From Bradyrhizobium sp. (GTDB lineage Bacteria; Pseudomonadota; Alphaproteobacteria; Rhizobiales; Xanthobacteraceae): 64,000 nt of DNA. Position numbers and translations under genes: made by a program. Under the pieces are notes generated by a model. That model was given only the letters and a program-made list of their open reading frames with translations. It was not told where the DNA came from and did not search any database. Below, piece after piece: positions 45,986 through 54,609 of the stretch (position 1 is its first letter; each line of letters begins with the position of its first letter). Location: the NCBI RefSeq assembly GCF_004799405.1, contig NZ_SSMW01000002.1, positions 167,202 through 231,201 on the forward strand. The letters run 5' to 3'.

Positions 45986-46728
45986 TCAGGCAATCCTGCG
46001 TTTGGCATCCTCAATGTCGGCAATCCAATCATTTACATCTTTCGCAACGGCCTTCCTCAGATCGGTCAGTCCGAGCCTGAGACCGAGCGTCGATAGGTCT
46101 CTCGTCATGAATCGAAGCCGCTCGTCCATCGAATAACCGGCGTAGTGATGGAGAATCGGATCGGGCGCGACAATTTTCCCCCCGGAACAGAATTCCACTC
46201 CAAGGGCAATGAGGTGAAGTGCTTTGTATCCGCGGTCGCTTGATCCGGTTTTCCGTCAACCCAGCCATGGAATCCAAGAAGATGATGTATGGCCGACTCC
46301 TCGACGACAGCCCAATCGCGCGCGTGGCGCAACTCCCATGCTCGGGTGAAAAAGTCCTTTGACCAATCGCAATTTCGGATCAGCATCACGCCTGTGTTGT
46401 AGTGGGGCTCAGTGTAAGGTCCGAAGTGATCATGCCGCACGATCTGCAGATCATGAGACGGTGAGATTTCGCTTCGAATATCGCGGTCGTGACGAACTGC
46501 GATAATATCGGCATCCACCCATAGAACAAAATCGGTTTCTCCGTCGAGCGACTCCACAATGAGAGGCAATTTCGCCCACGCCGGGTGGAGACTATCAGCG
46601 CTCATCTCCCATTCGACCACGAACCGATAGCCAAACTGGTCTGCAAGGGCCTTGAGACTCGGAATTGTCATATCGGAGACAGGGCGAAACGCATCGCACG
46701 TTCCCGTAACAAGCAAGATACGTTGCAC
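45986..46728 (-). pseudogene. Galactosyltransferase GMA12/MNN10 (GT34)-like, frameshifted
   Basis: From a GTG at 46728 behind AAGGA. The first frame gives RILLVTGTCDAFRPVSDMTI, a nucleotide-sugar DxD in FVLWVDADIIAVRHD and HYNTGVMLIRNCDW. It reaches PLEWNSVPGGK and then enters a different frame ending at 46105. The correct continuation (IVAPDPILHHYAGYSMDERL) is in the -1 frame and runs to the TGA at 45986. The change falls at a run of six G and four A (plus strand 46174-46183). Adding one G would restore a protein of about 247 residues. The heptamer GGGAAAA fits the classical -1 slippery form. It precedes the WbsX-like gene by 44 bases. Confidence 0.8.
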
Positions 46729-46861
46729 AGCCAGGTCCTTTTAGCGCCCCGATCCAACAGCAAATTGGTACGGCAAGATATCAGAGTCCGTTGCATCGGT
46801 GCCCTGTTCGGATAAATCAATCGCCGGCCTGTCGCAAGCGGGCATCTACCCTTTTTGCCCC

Positions 46862-47039
46862 CGGGATGCACCTGCATTTTTCCGGCATTGGCGCAGCGAG
46901 GGGACGCCTATGCGCTTTATCCCGAGGCCTGGCGCCACACGCCGGATGCGGTGTAGCGCGCAAGGTGGGATAGCTTGCGATCGCGAAGGCCTTTGCGGTT
47001 TAGGGCGGCGCCGTTTCAATGGCGATTTGCCGCTTGCTT
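46862..47039. repeat. Direct repeat B: damaged copy of the MBL 3' end joined to the desaturase 3' end
   Basis: It is nearly identical by eye to 43691-43865 but has an extra T in the CATTTTTCC run and a short deletion, so the MBL reading frame is broken. It includes the true C-terminus of the sterol desaturase on the minus strand. Bases 46729-46861 between it and the glycosyltransferase show no gene. Confidence 0.85.
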
Positions 47040-47830
47040 CCGGCTCCGGCCGTGCGTGCAGCCAGCGCGGCTGGTTTCCCCGACCACCACGTTTTCCGCA
47101 GTTCGCGGGCGCCCGGATGTTCGGTCCCCATCAGACGATCCCACCAGGTAAAGTAAAATCCGAAATTGTGACGGTAGGTCGTATGATGCAGATCGTGGTC
47201 GGTATTGGTAACCAGCCAGCCGAACCATTTGCTGCGTTCGGGGCCGCGCCCGAACAACTCGACGCCGGAATGGCCAAGGATATTGCGGATCAGCATGATA
47301 CCCAGGGCGATACAGAGAGCCGGCAACTGCATCGGGGCTATCAGCAGCCAGATCGGAAGAAAAACGCCGTGCATGGCCGCTTCCGAAATGTCAAAGGCAT
47401 AACCGCAATACGGGGTGGGAGTGATGGACCGGTGGTGGGTCCGATGAAACCGGGCGAACCGGCGAAGGTGGAGCAGCCGATGCGTCCAGTAAAAATAGGC
47501 GTCGTGCGCCACGATGATCGCGGCAATGCTGAACAGCATGTAGCCCCAGCCGAGAGGATCGATGCCCGAATATACGGTGAAGATACCGGCCTTCACGCCG
47601 AAATAGGTGCCGGTGTAGGTGATCGAAAAGATCAACACGGTGCGGAGCGAGCTTGTTATCTCACGGCGAACATCGGCCGGCGAGGCTTGCCTTCCCTGAA
47701 TTTTATTTTCCGCCGGGCCCTTTTTCCAGAACAGCCGACACGCATAAATGACGGCCGATGTGCAAACGATATAGGCCATCAGGTTGATGATTAGCGATAC
47801 CAGCCAAACCGCAGCGACATAGCCCACCAA
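47000..47830 (-). CDS. Sterol desaturase / fatty acid hydroxylase family protein
   Basis: 276 residues, membrane-bound with about four helices. The di-iron histidine clusters are HDAYFYWTHRLLH, FHRTHHRS and TDHDLHHTTYRH. The family hydroxylates or desaturates sterols, fatty acids or carotenoids. The start is uncertain: TTG at 47830 or GTG at 47827, with no ATG nearby. The C-terminal tail (AGSKRQIAIETAPP) lies inside direct repeat B, so this gene originally converged on the MBL gene before the island separated them. Confidence 0.85.
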   Translation of the reverse strand: MVGYVAAVWLVSLIINLMAYIVCTSAVIYACRLFWKKGPAENKIQGRQASPADVRREITSSLRTVLIFSITYTGTYFGVKAGIFTVYSGIDPLGWGYMLFSIAAIIVAHDAYFYWTHRLLHLRRFARFHRTHHRSITPTPYCGYAFDISEAAMHGVFLPIWLLIAPMQLPALCIALGIMLIRNILGHSGVELFGRGPERSKWFGWLVTNTDHDLHHTTYRHNFGFYFTWWDRLMGTEHPGARELRKTWWSGKPAALAARTAGAGSKRQIAIETAPP

Positions 47831-48015
47831 ACCGGGAAATTTGATTCACTACCGCCCCCAACGCCCTTTTCGCAGTCATAGCTAAAAAACCGTCAGGCCG
47901 CTGTCAACGCGAATTGATGAGGCAGTCATGAAGGAACAACGGCAAAAAAGCTTGCAATTGGAAGTCACCGCAAATCCGGTGGAACCCGTTCCATCGATCG
48001 ATCGAACAATGAGGG

Positions 48016-48118
48016 CGATTGACCGCGCCGGCATTGTTCGAATCGAGCCCGATCGCCTGATCGTAGTCCTGGATGGCGCGGTCGTATGAGCCGTTGGAAA
48101 GCAATAGAGCGGCATCGC
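48016..48118 (-). pseudogene. TPR protein remnant
   Basis: In the 379-base gap between the desaturase and the next oxygenase-like gene, the minus strand encodes GDAALLLSNGSYDRAIQDYD, QAIGLDSNN and AGAVN, a good tetratricopeptide repeat. It runs into unrelated sequence on both sides with no proper start, so it is a relic. Nothing else is recognised in the gap. Confidence 0.6.
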
Positions 48119-48209
48119 CAGGCCTTGGGGCCGTAGACGCTGGCTGGATTTGGGATTAAATCAGCGAAGGTTTCGCCTGAATTTCCGCTTCCTGGATCGA
48201 GCTGACGAG

Positions 48210-49019
48210 ATGGACCAGACAACCTTCCTTGACAGTGGCGACCGCAGCCGGGCGGTCGAGACTTTGGCCGAATTCGTGGTGCGGTCGATCGATGCCGCGC
48301 GTGCGGTGGAAAAGCCGTTCTTTCATCTGGAATTCGACCGTCTTTTCCCGGAGGACGTGTACGCCAAAATCCTGGCGCTCATGCCGGAGTCGTCCGACTA
48401 TCGCCCGATGCATGGCCGCAGCAAGGAACTCGATCTTGCCAACGGCGTCCATACCCGGGTGAAGATCGACCTGTTCCCGGAATACATCCGAAATCTGCCG
48501 GTGGAGAAACGCGCGCTGTGGGACGTGGTCGGCAGGGCGCTTTGTTCGGAGCCGGTCAAGCAGGCGTTCATCCGCAAGCTTGCGCCGGGGCTGTCGAAGC
48601 GGTTCGGCGCCGATTTCGCCAAGGTCGGCATGTATCCGATACCGGTCCTGACGCGCGATATTCCCGGCTATCTGATCCGGCCGCACACCGATACGCAGTG
48701 GAAAGGCATCACCGTCCAGATCTATCTGCCGAAGGACGACGCCAACACGGACATCGGCACCATCTTCCACGAACGGCTGCCTGACCGCTCGATGCCGAAG
48801 AGAGCGAAAATGCGCTTTGCGCCCAACTCCGGCTATGCGTTCGCGGTCGGCGACGACACCTGGCATTCGGCCGATCCCGTTCATGACCGCGTGAAATCCC
48901 GCGATTCGATTCTGCTGACTTACTTCGTGGATCAGGGGCTGCTGCGAACCCTGCGCAACCGCGGCAAGCGGCTGGGCAATTTCCTGGGCAACGAGATTCG
49001 CCACCGCATGCCATTCTGA
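48210..49019 (+). CDS. 2OG-Fe(II) oxygenase-like protein
   Basis: 269 residues from the ATG at 48210. In-frame codons further upstream are not favoured. The HxD motif is IRPHTDTQWKGITVQIYLP. After a further strand comes the distal His in DDTWHSADPVHDRVKSRDS, with Arg as a possible 2OG contact. The layout fits a small prolyl-hydroxylase-like or phytanoyl-like oxygenase of unknown substrate. It stands alone next to a TPR relic. Related oxygenases sit in sugar or glycan loci in other bacteria, so it may once have belonged to the glycan region. Confidence 0.72.
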   Translation: MDQTTFLDSGDRSRAVETLAEFVVRSIDAARAVEKPFFHLEFDRLFPEDVYAKILALMPESSDYRPMHGRSKELDLANGVHTRVKIDLFPEYIRNLPVEKRALWDVVGRALCSEPVKQAFIRKLAPGLSKRFGADFAKVGMYPIPVLTRDIPGYLIRPHTDTQWKGITVQIYLPKDDANTDIGTIFHERLPDRSMPKRAKMRFAPNSGYAFAVGDDTWHSADPVHDRVKSRDSILLTYFVDQGLLRTLRNRGKRLGNFLGNEIRHRMPF

Positions 49020-49110
49020 CCGGCCCGCCTCGGGGCCGCCTTGCGCAGTCGGTCGCGGTCGTGGCATCGGGGTGGCTGATGCGTTTGATCATGAGTGAGG
49101 AGCAGCCCCG

Positions 49111-49953
49111 ATGAACATTATCGATTCCCAGGTCCATGCCTACGAGGCCAACACGCCGAAACGGCCCTGGCACACCGTGCCGAACTGGCCCGATCACGTC
49201 ACCGGCGACGAGATGGTGGCGGCGATGGACAAGGTCGGCGTCGATGGCGCGATCTTCATCTCCTCGTTTTCGATGTACCGCTATGACGCCAGCTACGCCG
49301 TGGACGTGCAGCGGGCCCATCCCGGCCGGATGGCCATCGTCAAGCCGGTCGACCCTGACAATCCCGATGTGGCCGACGTCGTCGCCGACTGGAAGAAGAC
49401 GCCGGGCGCGGTCGGGGTCCGCATCATGCTGACCAAGGAGAACGGGTGCGCGCCCGATCACCCCGGCATCGACCGCATCCTGCGCGCGGCCGTTCGCCAC
49501 GATTTCCCGGTCAACATGCTGTGCTGGGGCAACCTCGAGGCGGGCACCGCGCTGATCGATCGTCATCCCGACAACAGGTTCATCATCGACCATCTCGGCA
49601 TCCTGCAGCCGCGCGTGCCGCCGGCGCCGCCGCAGCCGTGGGCCGATCTGCCAAAGGTGCTCGAACTTGCCAAGCGCCCGAACGCGGTGATCAAGGTCAG
49701 CGGCGCCTGCACGCTGTCGCGGCAGCTGTATCCTTTCCCGGACATCTGGGATCCGCTGGCCCGTATTTTCGATGCCTGGGGTTTCGATCGCTGCCTGTGG
49801 GGCACCGACTGGACCCGCGCGTTCGCCGTCGTCAACTACGAGCAGGCGGTCAAGCCCTTCCTCGAGACGACCCGCCTGAGCGATACCGAGCGGGCCATGC
49901 TGATGGGCGGCGCCTGCGCCAGGGCCTATCGCTGGTCGCCGAACAAGGGCTAG
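49111..49953 (+). CDS. Amidohydrolase-family TIM-barrel hydrolase (amidohydrolase 2 group)
   Basis: 280 residues from the ATG at 49111 behind AGGAG. It starts IIDSQVHAYEANT (a Q-x-H variant of the HxH metal motif), with IIDHLG (His) and CLWGTDWTR (Asp) as further ligands. The group contains ACMSD-like decarboxylases and lactonases such as 2-pyrone-4,6-dicarboxylate hydrolase. The substrate is unknown. A polar amino-acid binding-protein gene follows 71 bases later on the same strand. Confidence 0.85.
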   Translation: MNIIDSQVHAYEANTPKRPWHTVPNWPDHVTGDEMVAAMDKVGVDGAIFISSFSMYRYDASYAVDVQRAHPGRMAIVKPVDPDNPDVADVVADWKKTPGAVGVRIMLTKENGCAPDHPGIDRILRAAVRHDFPVNMLCWGNLEAGTALIDRHPDNRFIIDHLGILQPRVPPAPPQPWADLPKVLELAKRPNAVIKVSGACTLSRQLYPFPDIWDPLARIFDAWGFDRCLWGTDWTRAFAVVNYEQAVKPFLETTRLSDTERAMLMGGACARAYRWSPNKG

Positions 49954-50024
49954 TGCCGGCAGGTGCCGCTTGTCGCGTCGCGGGGCCCGCGCTAGGCTCC
50001 GCCGAGTTGATGCAGGAGGCATGC

Positions 50025-50903
50025 GTGACCCCATCGGATGACGGCAAGGTTTCGGAAGATCGCCGCGAAGCGCTACGCTACGCGCTCGCAGTCGGCGGCG
50101 GCGCGGCGCTGGCATCCGCTTTGGCGGGCCCGGCATCGGCCCAGGCGGCGGCCGACAACACGCTCGATCGCATCCGCGCCAACAAGGTGCTGCGCATTGC
50201 CGTGCTGCCCGGCGAGCTTCCTTACTTCAACAAGGACCTTGCCACCGGCAACTGGTCCGGTTTCTCGATCGAGATGGCCAACGACATCGCGAAGATTCTC
50301 GACGTCAAGCTTGAATACACCGAGTCGACTTACGGAAATTCGATCCTCGACCTGCAATCGAACAAGATCGATCTCGGCTTCGCCCTCAATCCGACACCGC
50401 AGCGCGCGCTTGTGGTGGATTTTTGCGGCGCCGTATTTCTTCATCCATTTGGCGCGATGCTCAGGAAGGGGCTCGACGCCAAGACCTGGGCCGACATCAA
50501 CAAGCCCGAGGTCAACATCGCGGTCGACGTGGGCTCGGCCAACGAGGCCGTCGCGCGCCGTTTCGCGCCCAATGCGATCATCAAGTCGCTGAAGTCGCGC
50601 GATGAGGTCATGCTCGAGATGTCGTCGGGCCGGGTCGATTGCGTGGTCAATGCGCTGGTGCTTGGCCTGACCGCGATTGCCAAGAACCCCAACCTCGGTA
50701 CTTACAAGATCCTGCAAACCCCCAGCGTCGCCATCCCGAGCAGCATGGCGGTGCGGCGCGAGCCCGACAAGCGTTGGCGCGATTTCCTCTCGGTGTGGGT
50801 CGACTACAACCGTGGCATCGGCCAGATGCGCGAATGGTTCACCAAGGGCCTGGCGCTGAGCGGCGTGAAGCCGGAAGACGTGCCGGTCGAACTCAACATC
50901 TGA
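50025..50903 (+). CDS. ABC importer binding protein, polar amino acid type (SBP family 3)
   Basis: 292 residues from a GTG at 50025, five bases after a perfect AGGAGG (50014-50019). An ATG at 50010 would place that site inside the gene. The N-terminus has an RREALRYALAVGGGAALASA export signal of Tat style, ending near ASAQAAADN. The mature part is IRANKVLRIAVLPGELPYFN, then GFSIEMANDIAKIL, typical of family 3 receptors for amino acids or related acids. The only permease nearby (51362-52030) is on the opposite strand, and no ATPase is in the window, so the system is scattered or incomplete. Confidence 0.87.
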   Translation: MTPSDDGKVSEDRREALRYALAVGGGAALASALAGPASAQAAADNTLDRIRANKVLRIAVLPGELPYFNKDLATGNWSGFSIEMANDIAKILDVKLEYTESTYGNSILDLQSNKIDLGFALNPTPQRALVVDFCGAVFLHPFGAMLRKGLDAKTWADINKPEVNIAVDVGSANEAVARRFAPNAIIKSLKSRDEVMLEMSSGRVDCVVNALVLGLTAIAKNPNLGTYKILQTPSVAIPSSMAVRREPDKRWRDFLSVWVDYNRGIGQMREWFTKGLALSGVKPEDVPVELNI

Positions 50904-51044
50904 CGCGGTTCTCGAAGAGAATTTCTAAACCGCATCGAGTGAGCGTATTCAGCCAAGTCTTCACAGAACGCTTTCGCAATCTTACCGTGCGATTTCCGAA
51001 TGTGGTACATTATCACATCTGTTGCTTTGGATCGGAAACTCAAG

Positions 51045-51230
51045 ATGTTCTTCGTGGCAGGCATTTTGGTTGTTCTGTCCGGGCTATTTTACGCCGCCGG
51101 TCATCATGAGTTGGGCAGCATGGGTGTTGAGATGTGCCGGTACGGTGGCACGTTTTGCGACAACCCGCTTTATGTTCTTGTCGGTGCCGATCTTGCGGCC
51201 GCATGGGGCGCTTTTGTCAGCATCCGATGA
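51045..51230 (+). CDS. Small membrane protein of unknown function
   Basis: 61 residues from the ATG at 51045, shortly after GGAAA. Two hydrophobic helices (FFVAGILVVLSGLFYAAG and YVLVGADLAAAWGAF) flank a short loop with two cysteines (EMCRYGGTFCDNP) that could form a disulfide outside the membrane. I have an impression of similar small proteins in Bradyrhizobium, but no function is known to me. It is shared with no operon: the neighbouring permease is convergent, and 131 bases without a gene follow. Confidence 0.6.
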   Translation: MFFVAGILVVLSGLFYAAGHHELGSMGVEMCRYGGTFCDNPLYVLVGADLAAAWGAFVSIR

Positions 51231-51361
51231 TTCCAGGCGCCGTTTCGGAGCGTGGTTCCGCAATGAGTCAAACCGGCCCTGTCGATCCTGCCGGGACTTT
51301 CGAAATACACCGGAAAAGCAGACATTCTCAGCGCGTTGGCATGTCTCAAAAGTGCCAAGAG

Positions 51362-52030
51362 TCACGCCTTGTCGTAGGTCAGGCCGCTCTCGAGCCTGCG
51401 TCCAACCAGCGTGGCCGGAAACAGGATCGCAAAATAGATCAGGGCCACGATGGTGTAGACCTCCAGCGGCCGATAGGTCTCGGCGTTGATCAGCGTCGCG
51501 TTGTAGACGAGATCCGGAACCGCGATGATCGATACCAGCGACGTGTTCTTCAATTGCGTCACCGACTGGTTGACGTAGGGCGCCATCATCGGCTTGAGCG
51601 CCTGCGGCAGGATCACCAGCCGCAGCACGCGCCATGGCCGCAATCCCAAAGCCTGCGCCGCGTCCCATTGTCCGCGGTGAATGCTCTCGATGCTGCCGCG
51701 GACGATCTCGGCGTAAAACGCGCCGCCATAGAGCGACAGCACGGTGACGGCGGCGACATTCGCCGGGATATTCACGCCGATGACGACCGGAAAAGCGTAG
51801 TAGAACCAGATGATCTGGACCAGCAGCGGCGTGCAGCGGAACAGTTCGATGTAGGCGACCAGCAGCCAATCGATCACCGGCAAGCGGCGCAGGCGAAGGA
51901 TGCCGACGATCAGACCGATCGCTGTTCCCAGCAGGATGGTGCCGATGGTGTAGGCGATGGTCCAGCCGAGTCCGAGCCAGAACAGGTGGCTGTATTTGCC
52001 GAGGATCGCGAAATCCCAAACGTAGTTCAT
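51362..52030 (-). CDS. Polar amino acid ABC permease (HisMQ/GlnP type)
   Basis: 222 residues with about five helices. The N-terminal LGLGWTIAYTIGTILLGTAIG and the EAA loop (VRGSIESIHRGQWDAAQALGL) are typical of HisM/GlnP permeases. The ATG at 52030 is clear. It lies 46 bases after the DadA-like gene in a leftward operon. It may work with the binding protein at 50025. A second permease and an ATPase would have to come from elsewhere. Confidence 0.88.
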   Translation of the reverse strand: MNYVWDFAILGKYSHLFWLGLGWTIAYTIGTILLGTAIGLIVGILRLRRLPVIDWLLVAYIELFRCTPLLVQIIWFYYAFPVVIGVNIPANVAAVTVLSLYGGAFYAEIVRGSIESIHRGQWDAAQALGLRPWRVLRLVILPQALKPMMAPYVNQSVTQLKNTSLVSIIAVPDLVYNATLINAETYRPLEVYTIVALIYFAILFPATLVGRRLESGLTYDKA

Positions 52031-52076
52031 GTCTGCTCCCGCGACCGCGCGCCTCGCGTGTGTCGTTCGCCGGGCA

Positions 52077-53333
52077 TCAGAGGTAGCGGCCCGGCGAAAA
52101 GGCGCCGACTTCGAAGGGTGGCGGCGCGCCGTCGATCATGGCGGCGATCGCAGCTCCCGTCCCAGGCCCGGTCGTGAAGCCGATGTGCTGGTTGCCGAAC
52201 GCGAGCCAAAGATTTGCATGCCGCGGCGCCGGTCCGATCATCGGCAGGCTGTCGGGTAGGGTGGGGCGCGCTCCGCGCCATGGCTCGCCGACGGCGTCGC
52301 CGAATTCGACCACGCCGCGCGCCAGCGGGACCACCTGATCGAGCTGGGCGAACGAGGAGGGCGCGTCGCGGGCGGTCAGCTCGACGCCGCTGGTGACGCG
52401 GATCCCCTGTTCCATCGGCGTCATCAGGAAGCTGCCTTCGGCGTCATGGATCGGACGCTGCAACGAACGTGCCGGGTTCGGCTTGAACTCCCGATGGTAG
52501 CCGCGTTCGAAAGCCAGGGGAACACGATAGCCCAGCGGCCGCAACAGGTCCGCCGACCACGGTCCCAGCGCCACCACGACATGGCGCGCCGAAATCGCGC
52601 CCTCCACGAGCGTCACGCGCCAGCCTTCGCCGTCCGGCGCGATAACCCTGATCTCCGACTGACGGATCTCGCCACCGGCGCTCGCGAACATCCGGGCATA
52701 GGCCTTGACCACGGCGCCGGGCGAGTCGACCGAGGCCGTCTGCGTGTGCAAGAGACCAACCTTGTAGACCGGCAAAATGTTCGGCTCGAGCGCAGAGATG
52801 GCCTGGCGGTCGAGAAGCCGGCTTTCGATGCCATAGTCAGCCAGCAAGGCCTGCTCCTGCTTGGCCGCTTCCGTGGCCTCGCTGCGCCACGCTTTCAGCC
52901 AGCCGGTCTCGCGGATGCGCTGTGCCGCGCCGGCCGTGACGATCCATTCGCGATGCAGTTTCAGCGACGCGCCGATCAGCCCGTGCAGGGCGGTCGCCCG
53001 CGGCTTGATACGAGACGGCGCCGCATTGGCCAGGAAGCGAGCGACCCAGTCGATATTCGCGATAACCCAGCCGGGATCCCAGCGCAGCGCCGGGTGCCGG
53101 TTGCCGAGATAGGCCGGCAACGCGCGCCAGAGTCGTGGCTGGTTGAGCGGCATGATCGAACCGCTTGAGAGAATGCCGGCATTGCCATAGGAGGTTTCGC
53201 TGCCCGGTTCGCGCCGGTCGATCAGGACGACCGACAGCCCGCGTCGCCGCGCGGCATAGGCCGCTGACACGCCGACGATGCCCGCGCCGAGCACGACGAC
53301 ATCCGCTTGCTTGTCCGTGACCTTGTCCGGCAT
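52077..53333 (-). CDS. FAD-dependent amino acid oxidoreductase, DadA-like
   Basis: 418 residues. The FAD motif VVVLGAGIVGVSAAYAARRRG, then SYGNAGILSSGSIMPLN, matches the D-amino acid dehydrogenase small subunit (DadA) and related DAO-family enzymes. The C-terminal WLAFGNQHIGFTTGPGTG is also typical. It oxidatively deaminates a D-amino acid or an imino/secondary amine. It is co-transcribed with a polar amino-acid permease and a broken SDR gene, so it probably belongs to uptake and breakdown of a modified amino acid. Confidence 0.87.
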   Translation of the reverse strand: MPDKVTDKQADVVVLGAGIVGVSAAYAARRRGLSVVLIDRREPGSETSYGNAGILSSGSIMPLNQPRLWRALPAYLGNRHPALRWDPGWVIANIDWVARFLANAAPSRIKPRATALHGLIGASLKLHREWIVTAGAAQRIRETGWLKAWRSEATEAAKQEQALLADYGIESRLLDRQAISALEPNILPVYKVGLLHTQTASVDSPGAVVKAYARMFASAGGEIRQSEIRVIAPDGEGWRVTLVEGAISARHVVVALGPWSADLLRPLGYRVPLAFERGYHREFKPNPARSLQRPIHDAEGSFLMTPMEQGIRVTSGVELTARDAPSSFAQLDQVVPLARGVVEFGDAVGEPWRGARPTLPDSLPMIGPAPRHANLWLAFGNQHIGFTTGPGTGAAIAAMIDGAPPPFEVGAFSPGRYL

Positions 53334-53358
53334 CGGCCGTATCTCCCCCCCGAGAATT

Positions 53359-54116
53359 CTATATCAGCGTCAGCCCGCCATCGACCGGCAACACGGCTCC
53401 TGTCACATGCCCGGCCTCCGGCGACAACAGGAAGCTGACCAATGCGGCCACCTCGTCGGGTTCGGCCAAGCGTGCCATCGGGTTGGCCTTGGCGACCACT
53501 TGCCAGGTCTTTGGGTCCAGCGCGCCCAACAGGCCGGCATCCTTGCGCGTGTAGCCGGGCATCACGACATTGGCCGTGGCGCCCGCGCTTGCAAGCTCGA
53601 TCGCCAGACAGCGGACCAGCACCTCGAGCGCGGCCTTGGCCGCCGCCGATCCCGGATAGGTCGCCTCAGGCGTGAACCGGTGGCGGCGAAACTGCTGATG
53701 GCGACGACGCGCCCTTGCGGTCCGCGCGTCAGGTCCGGCAGCGCGGCGGCCGCGAGCTCATGAAACGCCGTGGCCATCACCGCGAACGACCGTTCGAGGC
53801 TCGCACGCGGCAACTGCGTGAAGCTGCGCCGGTCGGCATACCCCGCGGCATGGACGATCGCATCGATGCTTCCGAACGCTTTGCGCGTCGCGCCAACGAG
53901 CTCGAATGCCGTCCCGGCCTGCGCCAGGTCGCCGGTGTGCCACGCAACGTCGGCGCCGGCACGCTGGCAGTCGGCGGCGACGGCCTTCAACCGCTCGAGC
54001 CCTGCCGCGTCGGCGCCTTGTCCATGCAACATCAGGCTCTCATCGCGTTTTGCCAGCCGGCGCGCGACCGCGGCGCCGATCCCGGACCCGCCGCCGGTGA
54101 TGATGGAAACCCGCAT
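53359..54116 (-). pseudogene. SDR oxidoreductase, frameshifted
   Basis: From the ATG at 54116 behind GAGG. The first frame gives VSIITGGGSGIGAAVARRLA, DAIVHAAGYADRR and GRVVAISSFAA, then runs wrongly. The next frame continues RFTPEATYPGSAAAKAALEV (Tyr and Lys of the active site), NVVMPGYTRKDAG and GHVTGAVLPVDGGLTLI to the stop at 53359. One base is missing near 53679-53684 (GCCGCCACC against an expected extra C). Intact, it would be a normal SDR of about 252 residues. It is the first gene of the leftward DadA-like operon. A sequencing error cannot be excluded. Confidence 0.8.
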
Positions 54117-54233
54117 GCATCCTCGCTTTTGACTGGGCAAGCTACAGGTGACCGCGAGGTCCGAAAAGGGTCCATCGGCGGGGCTTTAAAATACTTCAAC
54201 AAACGCTGAAATGAAAATTGACGCCACCCGGTC

Positions 54234-54253
54234 ATTTCGATATTCATTGAAAT
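54234..54253. promoter_or_regulatory. Candidate ArsR operator
   Basis: ATTTC (54234-54238) and GAAAT (54249-54253) form an AT-rich inverted repeat, ATTTCGATATTCATTGAAAT, directly upstream of the arsR ATG. ArsR dimers bind such imperfect repeats, often containing TTCATTGAA-like cores. Bound here, ArsR would block its own ribosome site and promoter. Confidence 0.55.
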
Positions 54254-54598
54254 ATGAAAAAAACAGATGCCGTCGCGGCCCTGGCCGCACTCGCCCAGGA
54301 CAACCGCCTGGATGTTTTCCGCCTGCTTGTCGAGGCCGGGCCGCAAGGCATGCCTGCTGGTGCCGTTGCCACCGCGCTCGATCTCGCGCCGAATACGCTG
54401 ACCTTCCATTTTGATCGGCTGCGGACCGCCGGCCTCGTGACCGTGCGTCGCGATGGCCGCTCGATGATCTATGCCGCGCAGTTCGAAACGATGAATTCCC
54501 TGCTCGGCTATCTCACCGACAATTGCTGCGGCGGCGCGCCATGCGCGCCCGCCGTCGAATGCAAGCCGGCGCGCAAGCGCACGAAGATTCCAGCCTGA
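54254..54598 (+). CDS. arsR: Arsenic-responsive ArsR-family repressor
   Basis: 114 residues. The winged helix (AALAQDNRLDVFRLLVEAG, APNTLTFHFDRLRTAGLV) lacks the classical ELCVCDL metal box of E. coli ArsR. Instead, cysteines cluster at the C-terminus: Cys91, Cys92, Cys97 and Cys103 (NCCGGAPCAPAVEC), like the Acidithiobacillus type. As(III) binding there should release DNA. It heads an operon with arsI, arsC, aqpS and a GNAT gene, and an inverted repeat overlaps its start region. Confidence 0.92.
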   Translation: MKKTDAVAALAALAQDNRLDVFRLLVEAGPQGMPAGAVATALDLAPNTLTFHFDRLRTAGLVTVRRDGRSMIYAAQFETMNSLLGYLTDNCCGGAPCAPAVECKPARKRTKIPA

Positions 54599-54609
54599 AA
54601 GGAAAGACC

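Noticed and set aside
43866..46861. A classical IS or integrase-borne genomic island
   Set aside because: No transposase, integrase or terminal inverted repeat is seen. The flanking repeats are gene-derived and about 175 bases long, unlike target-site duplications.
49446..50024. Long N-terminal extension of the amino-acid binding protein
   Set aside because: It overlaps the amidohydrolase gene in another frame. The GTG at 50025 has a perfect AGGAGG site and is followed by an export signal.
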